In this document: in pieces, positions 24,505-32,270 of the stretch
How the letters are laid out: each line of letters begins with the position of its first letter
Position numbering within the stretch: position 1 is the stretch's first letter
NCBI RefSeq assembly: GCF_011758565.1
Contig: NZ_JAAMOX010000003.1
Span: forward strand, 62,001-126,000
Length of the DNA: 64,000 bases
Direction of reading: 5' to 3'
DNA from: Lysinibacter cavernae
GTDB lineage: Bacteria; Actinomycetota; Actinomycetes; Actinomycetales; Microbacteriaceae
Notes under the pieces: generated by a model
Told to the model about the DNA's origin: nothing
Databases searched by the model: none
The model's input: the letters and a program-made list of their open reading frames with translations, nothing else
Made by a program: the position numbers and the translations under genes

Positions 24505-25086
24505 ATGAGCCAGGACATAGACAGACAAAAGAAAGCCCTGCGAGCGGAAATTCGGGAGCGACGCAGAAACGCCCCAAGCACCGCAACGGATGAGCTCACA
24601 GCAGACCTCACCAACCAGCTCATCAACTACATCACAGAGCACGAGGTCACATCCCTCTCGTGTTATCTCCCCACCAACTTCGAGCCAAACACCCGCCCGT
24701 TTCTCAATTGGGCGCACGAGCACGGTATCCGAGTGCTGCTTCCCATCTCGCGCCAGGACGGCCTCCTCGACTGGGTTGTTGGCGACGGTTCGACCGAAAC
24801 AGAAGGGCTCTTTGGCGTCCCAGAAGCAGTCGGCGAAGTACTCGGCCCAATCGCGGTGAACGACGTTGACCTCATGCTCATTCCGGCCTGCGCCGTCGAC
24901 GAGGGTGGTATGCGCGTAGGGTGGGGGCGAGGCTACTTCGATAAGACCATCGGTTCGATGCAGCAACAACCACCCATCTTTGCGATTATCTTTGATGGAG
25001 AGCTCCTCGAAACGGTGCCTCGCGATCTTCACGACCAGCCCGTTACCGGCGTGATCACCCCAACCCGTATCGTTACGTTTCCCTAA
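24505..25086 (+). CDS. ygfA: 5-formyltetrahydrofolate cyclo-ligase
   Basis: The 193-aa protein contains QKKALRAEIRERRR, a substrate/ATP loop followed by LSCYLPTNFEPNTRPFL, and the signature VDEGGMRVGWGRGYFDKTIG near residue 135-150 with the nucleotide-binding GRGYFD. It converts 5-formyl-THF to 5,10-methenyl-THF with ATP, returning the storage folate to the C1 pool. Length is normal. It is divergent from galU, as in most actinobacteria. The FmdB-type gene follows 12 bp downstream, so the two are co-transcribed. Confidence 0.93.
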   Translation: MSQDIDRQKKALRAEIRERRRNAPSTATDELTADLTNQLINYITEHEVTSLSCYLPTNFEPNTRPFLNWAHEHGIRVLLPISRQDGLLDWVVGDGSTETEGLFGVPEAVGEVLGPIAVNDVDLMLIPACAVDEGGMRVGWGRGYFDKTIGSMQQQPPIFAIIFDGELLETVPRDLHDQPVTGVITPTRIVTFP

Positions 25087-25098
25087 GGACCCTGCCAC

Positions 25099-25419
25099 GT
25101 GCCCACTTACGCCTACCGTTGCACCGAATGCGATCACGCGTTTGATATTCACCAATCGTTCTCGGATGCGTCGCTCACCGAGTGTCCAGAGTGCGGCGGC
25201 AAGCTCCGCAAAGTATTCAACTCCATCGGGGTAACCTTCAACGGTTCAGGATTTTACCGAAACGATGCCCGTGCAGACGCCAAACCGAAGGATTCCGGCT
25301 CCTCAGCGAGCGGAACCTCTGCGTCGAAGGATTCCTCGGGCTCGTCCTCAAGCGGCTCATCATCCTCGAGCTCAAGCAAACCAGCCTCACCTTCCCCGTC
25401 AACAACAGCCACGTCGTAA
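25099..25419 (+). CDS. FmdB-family zinc-ribbon protein
   Basis: The 106-aa protein starts at GTG 25099 behind AAGGA (25085-25089). It has an N-terminal zinc ribbon, MPTYAYRCTECDHAF then CPECGGKLRKVF (CxxC...CxxC), followed by VTFNGSGFYRND and a low-complexity Ser/Ala/Lys tail. FmdB-type regulators are small putative zinc-binding proteins often found beside ygfA and mscL in actinobacteria, as here. The precise role is unknown. The tail is disordered and its length varies in the family. Confidence 0.88.
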   Translation: MPTYAYRCTECDHAFDIHQSFSDASLTECPECGGKLRKVFNSIGVTFNGSGFYRNDARADAKPKDSGSSASGTSASKDSSGSSSSGSSSSSSSKPASPSPSTTATS

Positions 25420-25512
25420 GCCCCTGTCACAAACGAGACATACGATCTGACTCGTGGCGCCGCCCCGAACCAACCCCCTAAACTGGGGTCACTATTTATC
25501 CGGGGAGGATCC

Positions 25513-25923
25513 ATGTTTAAGGGTTTCAAAGAATTCTTGATGCGTGGCAATGTCATTGACCTTGCTGTCGCGGTTGTAATTGGTGCTGCATTTAACACGG
25601 TGGTACAGAAGGTCGTTGATTCGCTCTTCACGCCACTCATCGGCGCAATCTTCAAGGCCGACAGCCTCGATACTGCCCTCGTTGTAGGTCTTCCTGGTGG
25701 CGGCGCGCTGTCCTTCGGAGCGGTGATTGGGGCGGCGCTCAACTTTGTCATCATTGCGGCCGTCGTCTACTTCGTATTTGTGCTGCCGATGAACACCCTG
25801 CGCGAACGAAGCGCCAAGAAGGGCGAGCCAGAGGCAACGCTGGCAGAGACAGAACAAGAACTTCTTGTCGAAATCCGCGACCTTCTGAAGGCGCAGGCCC
25901 AGTCTGGTGGCGCCCCGCGCTAA
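25513..25923 (+). CDS. mscL: Large-conductance mechanosensitive channel
   Basis: The 136-aa protein has the MscL pattern: an N-terminal amphipathic helix (FKGFKEFLMRGN), TM1 (VIDLAVAVVIGAAFNTVV), a periplasmic loop, TM2 (GAVIGAALNFVIIAAVVYFVFVLP) and a C-terminal helix ending in EQELLVEIRDLLKAQ. A pentamer opens on membrane tension to release solutes in hypo-osmotic shock. The start codon has an excellent ribosome-binding site (GGGGAGGA, 25500-25507). It follows the FmdB-type gene after 93 bp and ends before a 20-bp stem terminator. Confidence 0.96.
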   Translation: MFKGFKEFLMRGNVIDLAVAVVIGAAFNTVVQKVVDSLFTPLIGAIFKADSLDTALVVGLPGGGALSFGAVIGAALNFVIIAAVVYFVFVLPMNTLRERSAKKGEPEATLAETEQELLVEIRDLLKAQAQSGGAPR

Positions 25924-25958
25924 GACGCTCTCGAGCTCATTGTGAGTCTCGATCAAAC

Positions 25959-26008
25959 GACTGAGGCCGAATCGTCACGATTCCACGTGTGACGATTCGG
26001 CCTCAGTC
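25959..26008. terminator. Perfect 20-bp stem terminator between convergent genes
   Basis: Arms 25959-25978 and 25989-26008 are exact complements (20 bp) around a 10-nt loop. It terminates mscL from the left and the 26292/26050 gene pair from the right. Confidence 0.85.
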
Positions 26009-26049
26009 ATGTTCTCAGGAGATTGGATACGAGCCGCAATCTCAGGGCG

Positions 26050-26289
26050 CTAGCCCCAGTGCGGCGGCTTGTTACGCTTGAGGTCGGCATCGTTTCCGAC
26101 TGCGCCCTCACCCCAAGCCTGTTCCTGATCCTCTGCGGCCTTCACAATCTCGTCAGCGTTCTGCGGCGTAGGATCGACCCCCTCAGGGGCAGGACGCGTC
26201 ACGCGCCGTGAAACACGCGTGCGCGGCCGAGCGCCCTGATTCGAGACGGGTCGTTCGACCCCATCGTCAGAGTCTTGTTGCTCAAGCAT
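26050..26289 (-). CDS. 79-aa hydrophilic hypothetical protein coupled to the helicase-like gene
   Basis: The protein is charged and probably disordered, with a C-terminal block NADEIVKAAEDQEQAWGEGAVGND and the ending LKRNKPPHWG that looks conserved. ATG 26289 lies 2 bases after the stop of the 1315-aa gene upstream, so translation is likely coupled. That close coupling suggests a shared process, but no domain or function is recognised. Confidence 0.7.
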   Translation of the reverse strand: MLEQQDSDDGVERPVSNQGARPRTRVSRRVTRPAPEGVDPTPQNADEIVKAAEDQEQAWGEGAVGNDADLKRNKPPHWG

Positions 26290-26291
26290 GA

Positions 26292-29200
26292 TTAGGCACG
26301 GCGAGCGTGTGGCTCGTCGCCGAAGTGCGCGTCACCGTGCTGCAGCCCGGTCGCGTGTCCAACGGTCGCCGAAGCAGCACGAGCATCAACAGAATCCGTA
26401 TACCCGATAACCTGCGCGACGCGGAGGGCAACGGAGTCCGGATCGCTGAACAAGTCGAAGCTGTGCACGCGGAGATAGTGCCAGCCGAGGCGACGGAGCA
26501 CAGCAGGACGCAACCGAAGCGCTTCCCTGATGCTCACGTTCGCAAGGCCAAAATCAGTTTCTACCGCGATTGCTTTGCCGTTATACGACGCGACCAGAGG
26601 AATCCGGTTCCGGTAGTCAATCGCAACGTTGAGCCCAAGATCACGGAGGCGGTCTGCGAGGTCCTGCAACATTGGGTCGACCTCGCCGGGGATCTCGTCG
26701 ACGCGTTCGGCCGGCTCGTCAGCTGCCAGCACCTCTGCGAGGGCTGCCACGCCGTGCCTGAGCCGGTTCGCATCAAGATCGGCGGGTTTGAAGCAGGAGA
26801 CAATCGTCATCGCGCGGCGGGCGCGGGTCATGGCGACGGCAAGCATCCGCTCACCACCAGGGCGCCCGAGGGCACCGAAGTTGGAGAGGACCCGGCCGTG
26901 CGGAGTGCGGCCATATCCAACCGAAAAGATCACCCGGTCCCGGCTCTGCGCGGTTGCCTGCTCAAGCGTCATGACGGCGAAGGGTTCCGCCCGGTCGCCG
27001 AGGAGGAACTCCCCAAGTTCAGGGCGCTTTGCGAAGGCGACGAGCACCGCCTGGTTTACCCGGACCGCGTGCCGAGCGCTTGCCGTAATCACCATGAGCG
27101 ATTCGCGGGGGCGGTTGGAAGCGTGGTCAATAACCAGCGAAACAACCCGATCAACCTCGGCATCGGTGCTTTCCACGGCTCCGGTCTCACGGTCAGGAAG
27201 GCCATGGCCACCCGTCACAAAATCGTAGTTCAGGCTGTGGTGTCCGAGGAAGCTACCCGCCCAGGGCAACGACTCAATCTGTCCGCCATAGAACCTGGAG
27301 TTCACGAGGTCAGTCAGGTCTTCGCCACCCGCACGGTAACTGCGGGTGAGCTTATACGTTGGCAGCAGGTCGGTGAGCACCGAAAGCGCAGAACGGGCAT
27401 GAACCGAGTCAACGTCGCCTTCTGCTGAGGCTTCCTCACCGCTCGGGGCGGTGATGGCGATCTCAAACGACGATGGAGTCTGCGTGACGGGGTCGCCAAA
27501 CGCAACAACCTGGCGAGCTCGACGGATTGCGCCGACGGTCTCCTCCAACGTGTTGGCACCGGCGTCAACAATCAGCACAGCATCAAACGAGAGGCCATCA
27601 GGAAGCGCGGAGACCTCGTACGGGCTCGCGAGCCAGACCGGTGCAAGCAAGTCCATGAGGTGCGGAGCCGAGTTCGTGAGCCGCGCAGGGTTTGCCCGGT
27701 CGGCGCGAAGCAGCGCACGAAGCGCGTGCGCCTCTTGCGGGTAGTCAACAAGCGCGATCTTCCAGGCCGCGGCGCGCTGCGCCGAAAGGACCTGGCCGTT
27801 TGCGGATGCGTGGGCATCGTCAACAAGCTTGAAGTCGGCTTCGAGCCGGTCAAGCACTTTTGTGTTCGCGCTCAGCAGGGCCTTATTTGTCTGGAGCATC
27901 CGTTCGAGGGCCGACTGCCACCATGCCTGCTCAAGCTCCATTGCGACCTGGTCCGAGGGCACGTGGCGCTCGGAGAGGTCTTCGAGCAGCGGGCCCATGT
28001 GGGCGTTGTTGAGCCGTTCAAGCAGCGCAGTGCGCTCCTGGATGTTCTGGAGCACCTCAGACTCAGCGGCAAGCGCGGCGAGGGCACGGCGGACGTCGGT
28101 GATTGACTGCTCTTTGAGCACCCGGTCGGTTCCGGTATTTTCAAGCACGGCGTCAAGGGCGGCGCAGTCCTCGTAAACGGTCTGGTAGCTCACGAGCACA
28201 TCAGCAATACCAACCGGCACCTCTGGGCGCGTTCCAGCGACCGAGGTGTAACGCTGCCACAGCAACCGTTGCTGCTGAATCTGGCGGAGGCGCTCAAGCA
28301 TGTCGGTCACGTTGACGCCCGGACGGACATACTCGCGGGCAAGCTTACGAAGGCGTCGACGGTTTGCCGGCGACATCTCGTCGCCCCCGCGCGTGGCGTG
28401 GGCCGAGATGATCTCGGTGAGCGAACGGTCGTACACCTCGGGGGTGAAGCGGTCGAGGGTCTCACGGATGCCCATGAGCAGCCGCAAATAAATGCCAAGC
28501 TCAGAGAGGGTTTGGTACGGCCGCATCGAGGTTTGTTCGATGAGCGTATCTGCGAGGTCCATGAGGCGTGGGAACTCGGTGGAGTGCAAGCCCTTTGCCG
28601 TGTTGTGGGCGCGGACAGCGTCTTCTGTTGCGGTGAACGTCACGCCGTACCAGGGCGAGTCGTCGGGACCGTACTGGAACTGTCCAAGCGAGGCAGCCGT
28701 TGTCAGGTCGTCGGCGATGCCAGCCCGGTCCATGGCAAGCGATTCGAGGGCGACCGTATCAAGCCGCGCCGTCGTCGCTGGCGGGATCTCACTCACGGCG
28801 AGGCGAGTGAGCTCGCGAACCGCCTCGATCGGCGTCACACCAAGCGAAGGGTCCTTCGCCTCAAGCGCACCCTGGTAATCAAGGATGACCTTGCGAAGGC
28901 GAACGAGGGCGTCGTTCACATCACCCATCTGTGGCGACTGCGCGGTTTCGTTCCGCTTAATCGACTCGACGAGGTTGCGACGAAGGAGTCTCGGCGTCAC
29001 GGCAAGTCCACCAAGGCCAACTCGGTTGAAGCGATGCGTGATTCCATCAAGCGTCGCGCGACGCGACGACACAATGAGCACGCGGCGGTTTTTTGCGATG
29101 AGCGCACTCGCCGCATTAACAACCGTTTGCGTTCCGCCGGTTCCGGGAAGGGTCTGTACCACGATGGAGTGTCCGGCCTCGATCTGGCCGATCACGTCAT

Positions 29201-30239
29201 CCTGCTCGGTGTCTGTATCAAGCAGGAGCCGATCGATTTCTGGTCCGCGGCTGTTTGGGGGCAGCACAGCCGTCGGCTCAAATGACTCAGCGATCTGTCG
29301 CTTTGCGTATTCGCTGCCAGCCGCGGCGTTGAGCACCGGGTGGTCAAGGGCACGAGCGTCAGCCACCATATCGTTGGCGACCTCATGGAACGAGGAGACC
29401 ACAAGTCGAGGCTGCACCGCATAGTTCGGCAGATGAGCCGTCATCGCACGCAGTCGGTCAATCACCGGCTGCGGCTTGAAGACGCCAGATTCGAGCGAAA
29501 GCGCAACAAAGCCGTCAACGTCGAGCTGCATACCAAATTGCTCCCCCATGGCCCGCACGAGGGCTGGGTTGAAGAAGGGGCGTGACTTCAGCTTGAGTTC
29601 AAAGTCTCGACCGTAGCGACGGATCGCGAGCGGGCGCATGAGTACGGGCGCAGTGAACTGCTCCCCCTCAAACTGCCACTTTGCGAGGCCGATACCGAGG
29701 TGGATGGTCTCCAACCCGCGGACGCTGCGCATCTCGATTGCCTTATCCGTGATCTCACCGGCGGCCAGCCGCGCATTGCGAAGCGCGAGGTCGTCTCGGA
29801 TCAGGCTCGAAAGCAGAATCTTCTGACCGGTAATAAACTGCGGCAACCCGCCAGGGTGCGTCGTTGACAGCTCAAGCCGTGTGCGAGGGATGTCTTCGAA
29901 ATACAGCAGCGGCGAACGCCCACCAACGGCACCGAGGTGGTCCCGCCAGCGCTGGTGCTCATCCGCAAAATGGTCGACGGCGGTCAAGTGACTCTCCGCA
30001 GGAACTGAAACGACAGACTCGTCGTTCGAAAAGTGGTCGGGGTCTGGCGCTGTGGCACCGGAAGGAGGGTCAATTCGCCTCGATTCCGATTCTGGATGTT
30101 GTGGCACACCTGACGTGGCCGCAACGCTTGGCCCGGCATCGCGTGCCGGCGTTTCTGGCTTATTGGCGTTAGGTTTACGCCTTCTCTCCACAGTCCACAC
30201 ACCGTCACCATACGCGGCCCCGCGCCAAAACCGGCGCAT
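26292..30239 (-). CDS. DUF4011-type helicase-nuclease-like protein with degenerate ATPase motifs
   Basis: This 1315-aa protein has the layout of actinobacterial DNA2/NAM7-type SF1 helicase proteins. It has an N-terminal DUF4011-like region (about 80-330), RecA-like lobe one (about 345-420 and 885-920), a helical insertion (about 450-860), lobe two (about 955-1155, with SYRAGGEDL and VAMTRARRAM) and a C-terminal restriction-endonuclease-like domain (about 1185-1280; GKAIAVETDF, LRRLGWHYLRVHSFDLFSDP). Key residues are lost. Walker A reads PGTGGTQT, with Gly369 (codon 29133-29135) where Lys is expected; Walker B reads LIVDAGAN with Ala where Glu is expected; and the motif V glycine is missing. 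ATP hydrolysis therefore looks unlikely. It may act as a DNA-binding scaffold or nuclease partner. Confidence 0.75.
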   Translation of the reverse strand: MRRFWRGAAYGDGVWTVERRRKPNANKPETPARDAGPSVAATSGVPQHPESESRRIDPPSGATAPDPDHFSNDESVVSVPAESHLTAVDHFADEHQRWRDHLGAVGGRSPLLYFEDIPRTRLELSTTHPGGLPQFITGQKILLSSLIRDDLALRNARLAAGEITDKAIEMRSVRGLETIHLGIGLAKWQFEGEQFTAPVLMRPLAIRRYGRDFELKLKSRPFFNPALVRAMGEQFGMQLDVDGFVALSLESGVFKPQPVIDRLRAMTAHLPNYAVQPRLVVSSFHEVANDMVADARALDHPVLNAAAGSEYAKRQIAESFEPTAVLPPNSRGPEIDRLLLDTDTEQDDVIGQIEAGHSIVVQTLPGTGGTQTVVNAASALIAKNRRVLIVSSRRATLDGITHRFNRVGLGGLAVTPRLLRRNLVESIKRNETAQSPQMGDVNDALVRLRKVILDYQGALEAKDPSLGVTPIEAVRELTRLAVSEIPPATTARLDTVALESLAMDRAGIADDLTTAASLGQFQYGPDDSPWYGVTFTATEDAVRAHNTAKGLHSTEFPRLMDLADTLIEQTSMRPYQTLSELGIYLRLLMGIRETLDRFTPEVYDRSLTEIISAHATRGGDEMSPANRRRLRKLAREYVRPGVNVTDMLERLRQIQQQRLLWQRYTSVAGTRPEVPVGIADVLVSYQTVYEDCAALDAVLENTGTDRVLKEQSITDVRRALAALAAESEVLQNIQERTALLERLNNAHMGPLLEDLSERHVPSDQVAMELEQAWWQSALERMLQTNKALLSANTKVLDRLEADFKLVDDAHASANGQVLSAQRAAAWKIALVDYPQEAHALRALLRADRANPARLTNSAPHLMDLLAPVWLASPYEVSALPDGLSFDAVLIVDAGANTLEETVGAIRRARQVVAFGDPVTQTPSSFEIAITAPSGEEASAEGDVDSVHARSALSVLTDLLPTYKLTRSYRAGGEDLTDLVNSRFYGGQIESLPWAGSFLGHHSLNYDFVTGGHGLPDRETGAVESTDAEVDRVVSLVIDHASNRPRESLMVITASARHAVRVNQAVLVAFAKRPELGEFLLGDRAEPFAVMTLEQATAQSRDRVIFSVGYGRTPHGRVLSNFGALGRPGGERMLAVAMTRARRAMTIVSCFKPADLDANRLRHGVAALAEVLAADEPAERVDEIPGEVDPMLQDLADRLRDLGLNVAIDYRNRIPLVASYNGKAIAVETDFGLANVSIREALRLRPAVLRRLGWHYLRVHSFDLFSDPDSVALRVAQVIGYTDSVDARAASATVGHATGLQHGDAHFGDEPHARRA

Positions 30240-30308
30240 TGCCCGGGAGTTTCTTAGAGAACATGCAAATTCTAGGTTTCAACCCATCGAACGCGATACA
30301 GTGTGACC

Positions 30309-30842
30309 ATGTTTTCTACTGCCGTATCAGCCTCGTTTGATTCCTCCTTTGCGTTTGTTGCTGCCGCTTCCAACGGCCTAGCCTCAACCGGCCAAGACAT
30401 CGCCCTCATGGTGATCATCGGTGCCGTCGTGCTCATTGCGGGCGCAGCGCTCATCATCGCCGGCCGCATCCGCCGTCGCAAGGAAAACGAAGAGGCGCTC
30501 TTCACAGAGGCAGTTGTTGCCAGCGAAGGTGCCGGCACCGATGCCGCGGTTGACGCCGCCAGCGCAGCCGCAACCGAGTCATCCGCTGAGGCCGCAGCCA
30601 AGCTCGACGCGAGCGAAGACCTCACCGCCCCGGCCGTTGCTGAGAGCGGTGGCGACGGGGACCTCACCGATGTTGAGGACATCTTCGAGCACGGAGATCT
30701 CCCTCCTGCTGAGCGCGCGGATGCGCCAACGATCGACTTTGGCGCACCGGCATCCACCTCGTCGCCCGAGGCTGGCCCCGCCGATGACGCGGCACCAAGC
30801 TCGGACGCTGCCGACAACACACCAGAGGACGAGGGCAAATAG
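30309..30842 (+). CDS. Single-pass membrane protein with long acidic tail and an LASTG motif
   Basis: The 177-aa protein (ATG 30309; GTG 30303 possible) has LASTG at 24-28, then a transmembrane helix (31-52) and a basic stop (RIRRRK, 53-58). A 120-residue tail rich in Ala, Asp and Glu follows. The first 58 residues look exactly like a sortase sorting signal (LAxTG, hydrophobic helix, positive charges), but such signals normally end a protein rather than begin one. Alternatively it is a plain membrane anchor with a cytosolic acidic tail. It is divergent from the helicase-like gene and is followed by a terminator. The function is unknown. Confidence 0.65.
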   Translation: MFSTAVSASFDSSFAFVAAASNGLASTGQDIALMVIIGAVVLIAGAALIIAGRIRRRKENEEALFTEAVVASEGAGTDAAVDAASAAATESSAEAAAKLDASEDLTAPAVAESGGDGDLTDVEDIFEHGDLPPAERADAPTIDFGAPASTSSPEAGPADDAAPSSDAADNTPEDEGK

Positions 30843-30861
30843 CCCTTCCTGAGTTGCCTGT

Positions 30862-30895
30862 TGCACGCGCCGTTCCTGCCGGGACGGCGCGTGCA
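30862..30895. terminator. Hairpin terminator
   Basis: TGCACGCGCCGT (30862-30873) and ACGGCGCGTGCA (30884-30895) form a perfect 12-bp stem with a 10-nt loop, 20 bp after the stop at 30842. Confidence 0.75.
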
Positions 30896-30974
30896 GTTCG
30901 TTAACCCGGGAATCGTGTAGCGACCTCGTGCCGCGAGTGATGCGTGACCTGCCCAACGCGATTGCGGGTCACTG

Positions 30975-32111
30975 CTATCTCGCTGAAAGCTCCTTCGCCA
31001 GCTGGGATCCAGCCTCCGCGAGCCAGCGTTCTGGATGCGCCATGGCGTTGGGCACGCCTCCGGCAAGTTCGCTAAGCGAGCGGATGGCGTGAAAGCCGTC
31101 CGGCCCCTCCCCCGCGGCCACGCCAGTTCCGATTGATCCGGCGATAAGCCCGGTGCTTGCGCCGCTCTGCGCGGCAAGCGACCGAACATAGCTTGGCACT
31201 TTGCCCGCTGCGGACTGCTCATCAAAGCGTCCCTCGCCGGTCAACACGATGTCGGCACCGGCAAACGTTCGTTCCAGTCCGAGTTCACCGCCAATTGCTT
31301 GTGCGCCGGGGGCAAGGGTTGCACCCCACAGTGCGAGCCCGTAGCCTGCGCCGCCCGCGGCACCAGCGCCAGCGTTGGCAGGCTCACCGCCGAGCACGCT
31401 CGCGGCGTTGGCAACCGCCGTGTCAAGCCGGGTCCGCTCCTCGCTCGACGCCCCTTTTTGCTTGCCAAACATGTGAGCCGCCCCCGTCGCTCCGAGCAGC
31501 GGGCTGGTGACGTCGGTGATAACGGTGACTCCCCCGCTTGGCAGGGCACGAAGCGTTGTGAGATCGGCGCGTGCAAGCGCAGAGAGACCCCGGTTTCCGA
31601 GCGGTATCGGTTGCCCAGCTGAGTCCTCAAGGATGGCCCCTAGCGCGCGGAGCAGTCCGGTGCCAGCATCCGTTGAACTACTGCCGCCGATCGCAAGCAC
31701 AAGCCGGTCAATGCCCGCATCAAGAGCCGCAACAATGGCTTCGCCGAACCCAAGCGTATGCGCATCAAACGGGAGAAGTTCATCGAGCAGCGTGATTCCT
31801 GAGGTGTTGGCAAGCTCAACTACCCCGACGACACCAGGCCCATCCCTGTACCGCAGCCAGGAGGTATGCACGGGGCTACCGTCTGGACCGGTAACGGTGA
31901 TTGGAATGCGCTCGGCGTCGGGATGGGCCGCGGCAATTGCGTCAACCGTTCCTTCTCCGCCGTCGGCCATTGGCACACGGATGAGGGTATCCGCTGGGCA
32001 CACGCTTGCCCAGCCTCGAGCAATGGCCTCGGCGGCAGCCCCGGCATTGATGGTTCCTTTGAAGGAGTCTGGGGCAATCACAACACGGCGAGCGCGGAGT
32101 GTTGGCGTCAT
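30975..32111 (-). CDS. Glycerate kinase (GarK/GlxK family)
   Basis: The 378-aa protein has the class II-type glycerate kinase signature APDSFKGT at residues 13-20, PMADGGEGTVDA, GGSSSTDAGTG (about 142-152), and the late LTGEGRFDEQSAAGKVP. It phosphorylates D-glycerate to 2-phosphoglycerate (or 3-phosphoglycerate) with ATP, feeding glyoxylate or glycerate breakdown into glycolysis. Length is typical. It stands alone; no glyoxylate carboligase or tartronate reductase lies adjacent. The PdtaS kinase gene lies upstream on the same strand, separated by the 15-bp repeat array. Confidence 0.93.
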   Translation of the reverse strand: MTPTLRARRVVIAPDSFKGTINAGAAAEAIARGWASVCPADTLIRVPMADGGEGTVDAIAAAHPDAERIPITVTGPDGSPVHTSWLRYRDGPGVVGVVELANTSGITLLDELLPFDAHTLGFGEAIVAALDAGIDRLVLAIGGSSSTDAGTGLLRALGAILEDSAGQPIPLGNRGLSALARADLTTLRALPSGGVTVITDVTSPLLGATGAAHMFGKQKGASSEERTRLDTAVANAASVLGGEPANAGAGAAGGAGYGLALWGATLAPGAQAIGGELGLERTFAGADIVLTGEGRFDEQSAAGKVPSYVRSLAAQSGASTGLIAGSIGTGVAAGEGPDGFHAIRSLSELAGGVPNAMAHPERWLAEAGSQLAKELSAR

Positions 32112-32165
32112 GGTTGAGCTCCTTTGCTCAGGCTCAGACCGGCATCGGTGACTGCCTCAGTCGGG

Positions 32166-32270
32166 CGCTTGGTTTGCGGTGATTTGGTTTGCGGTGGCTT
32201 AGTTTGCGGTGGCTTAGTTTGCGGTGGCTTAGTTTGCGGTGGCTTAGTTTGCGGTGGCTTAGTTTGCGGT
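32166..32270. repeat. 15-bp tandem repeat array overlapping a stop codon
   Basis: The unit GGCTTAGTTTGCGGT occurs five times without change (32196-32270), and two degenerate units continue to 32166. In the reading frame of the kinase gene each exact unit encodes Ala-Thr-Ala-Asn-stop, because 15 is a multiple of three. The true stop (32259-32261) is followed by four more in-frame TAA codons at 15-bp steps. Confidence 0.97.

Noticed and set aside
26307-29285. Several 300-370-codon plus-strand ORFs opposite the helicase-like gene
   Set aside because: All are antisense to a single coherent 1315-codon frame with recognisable helicase and nuclease blocks.
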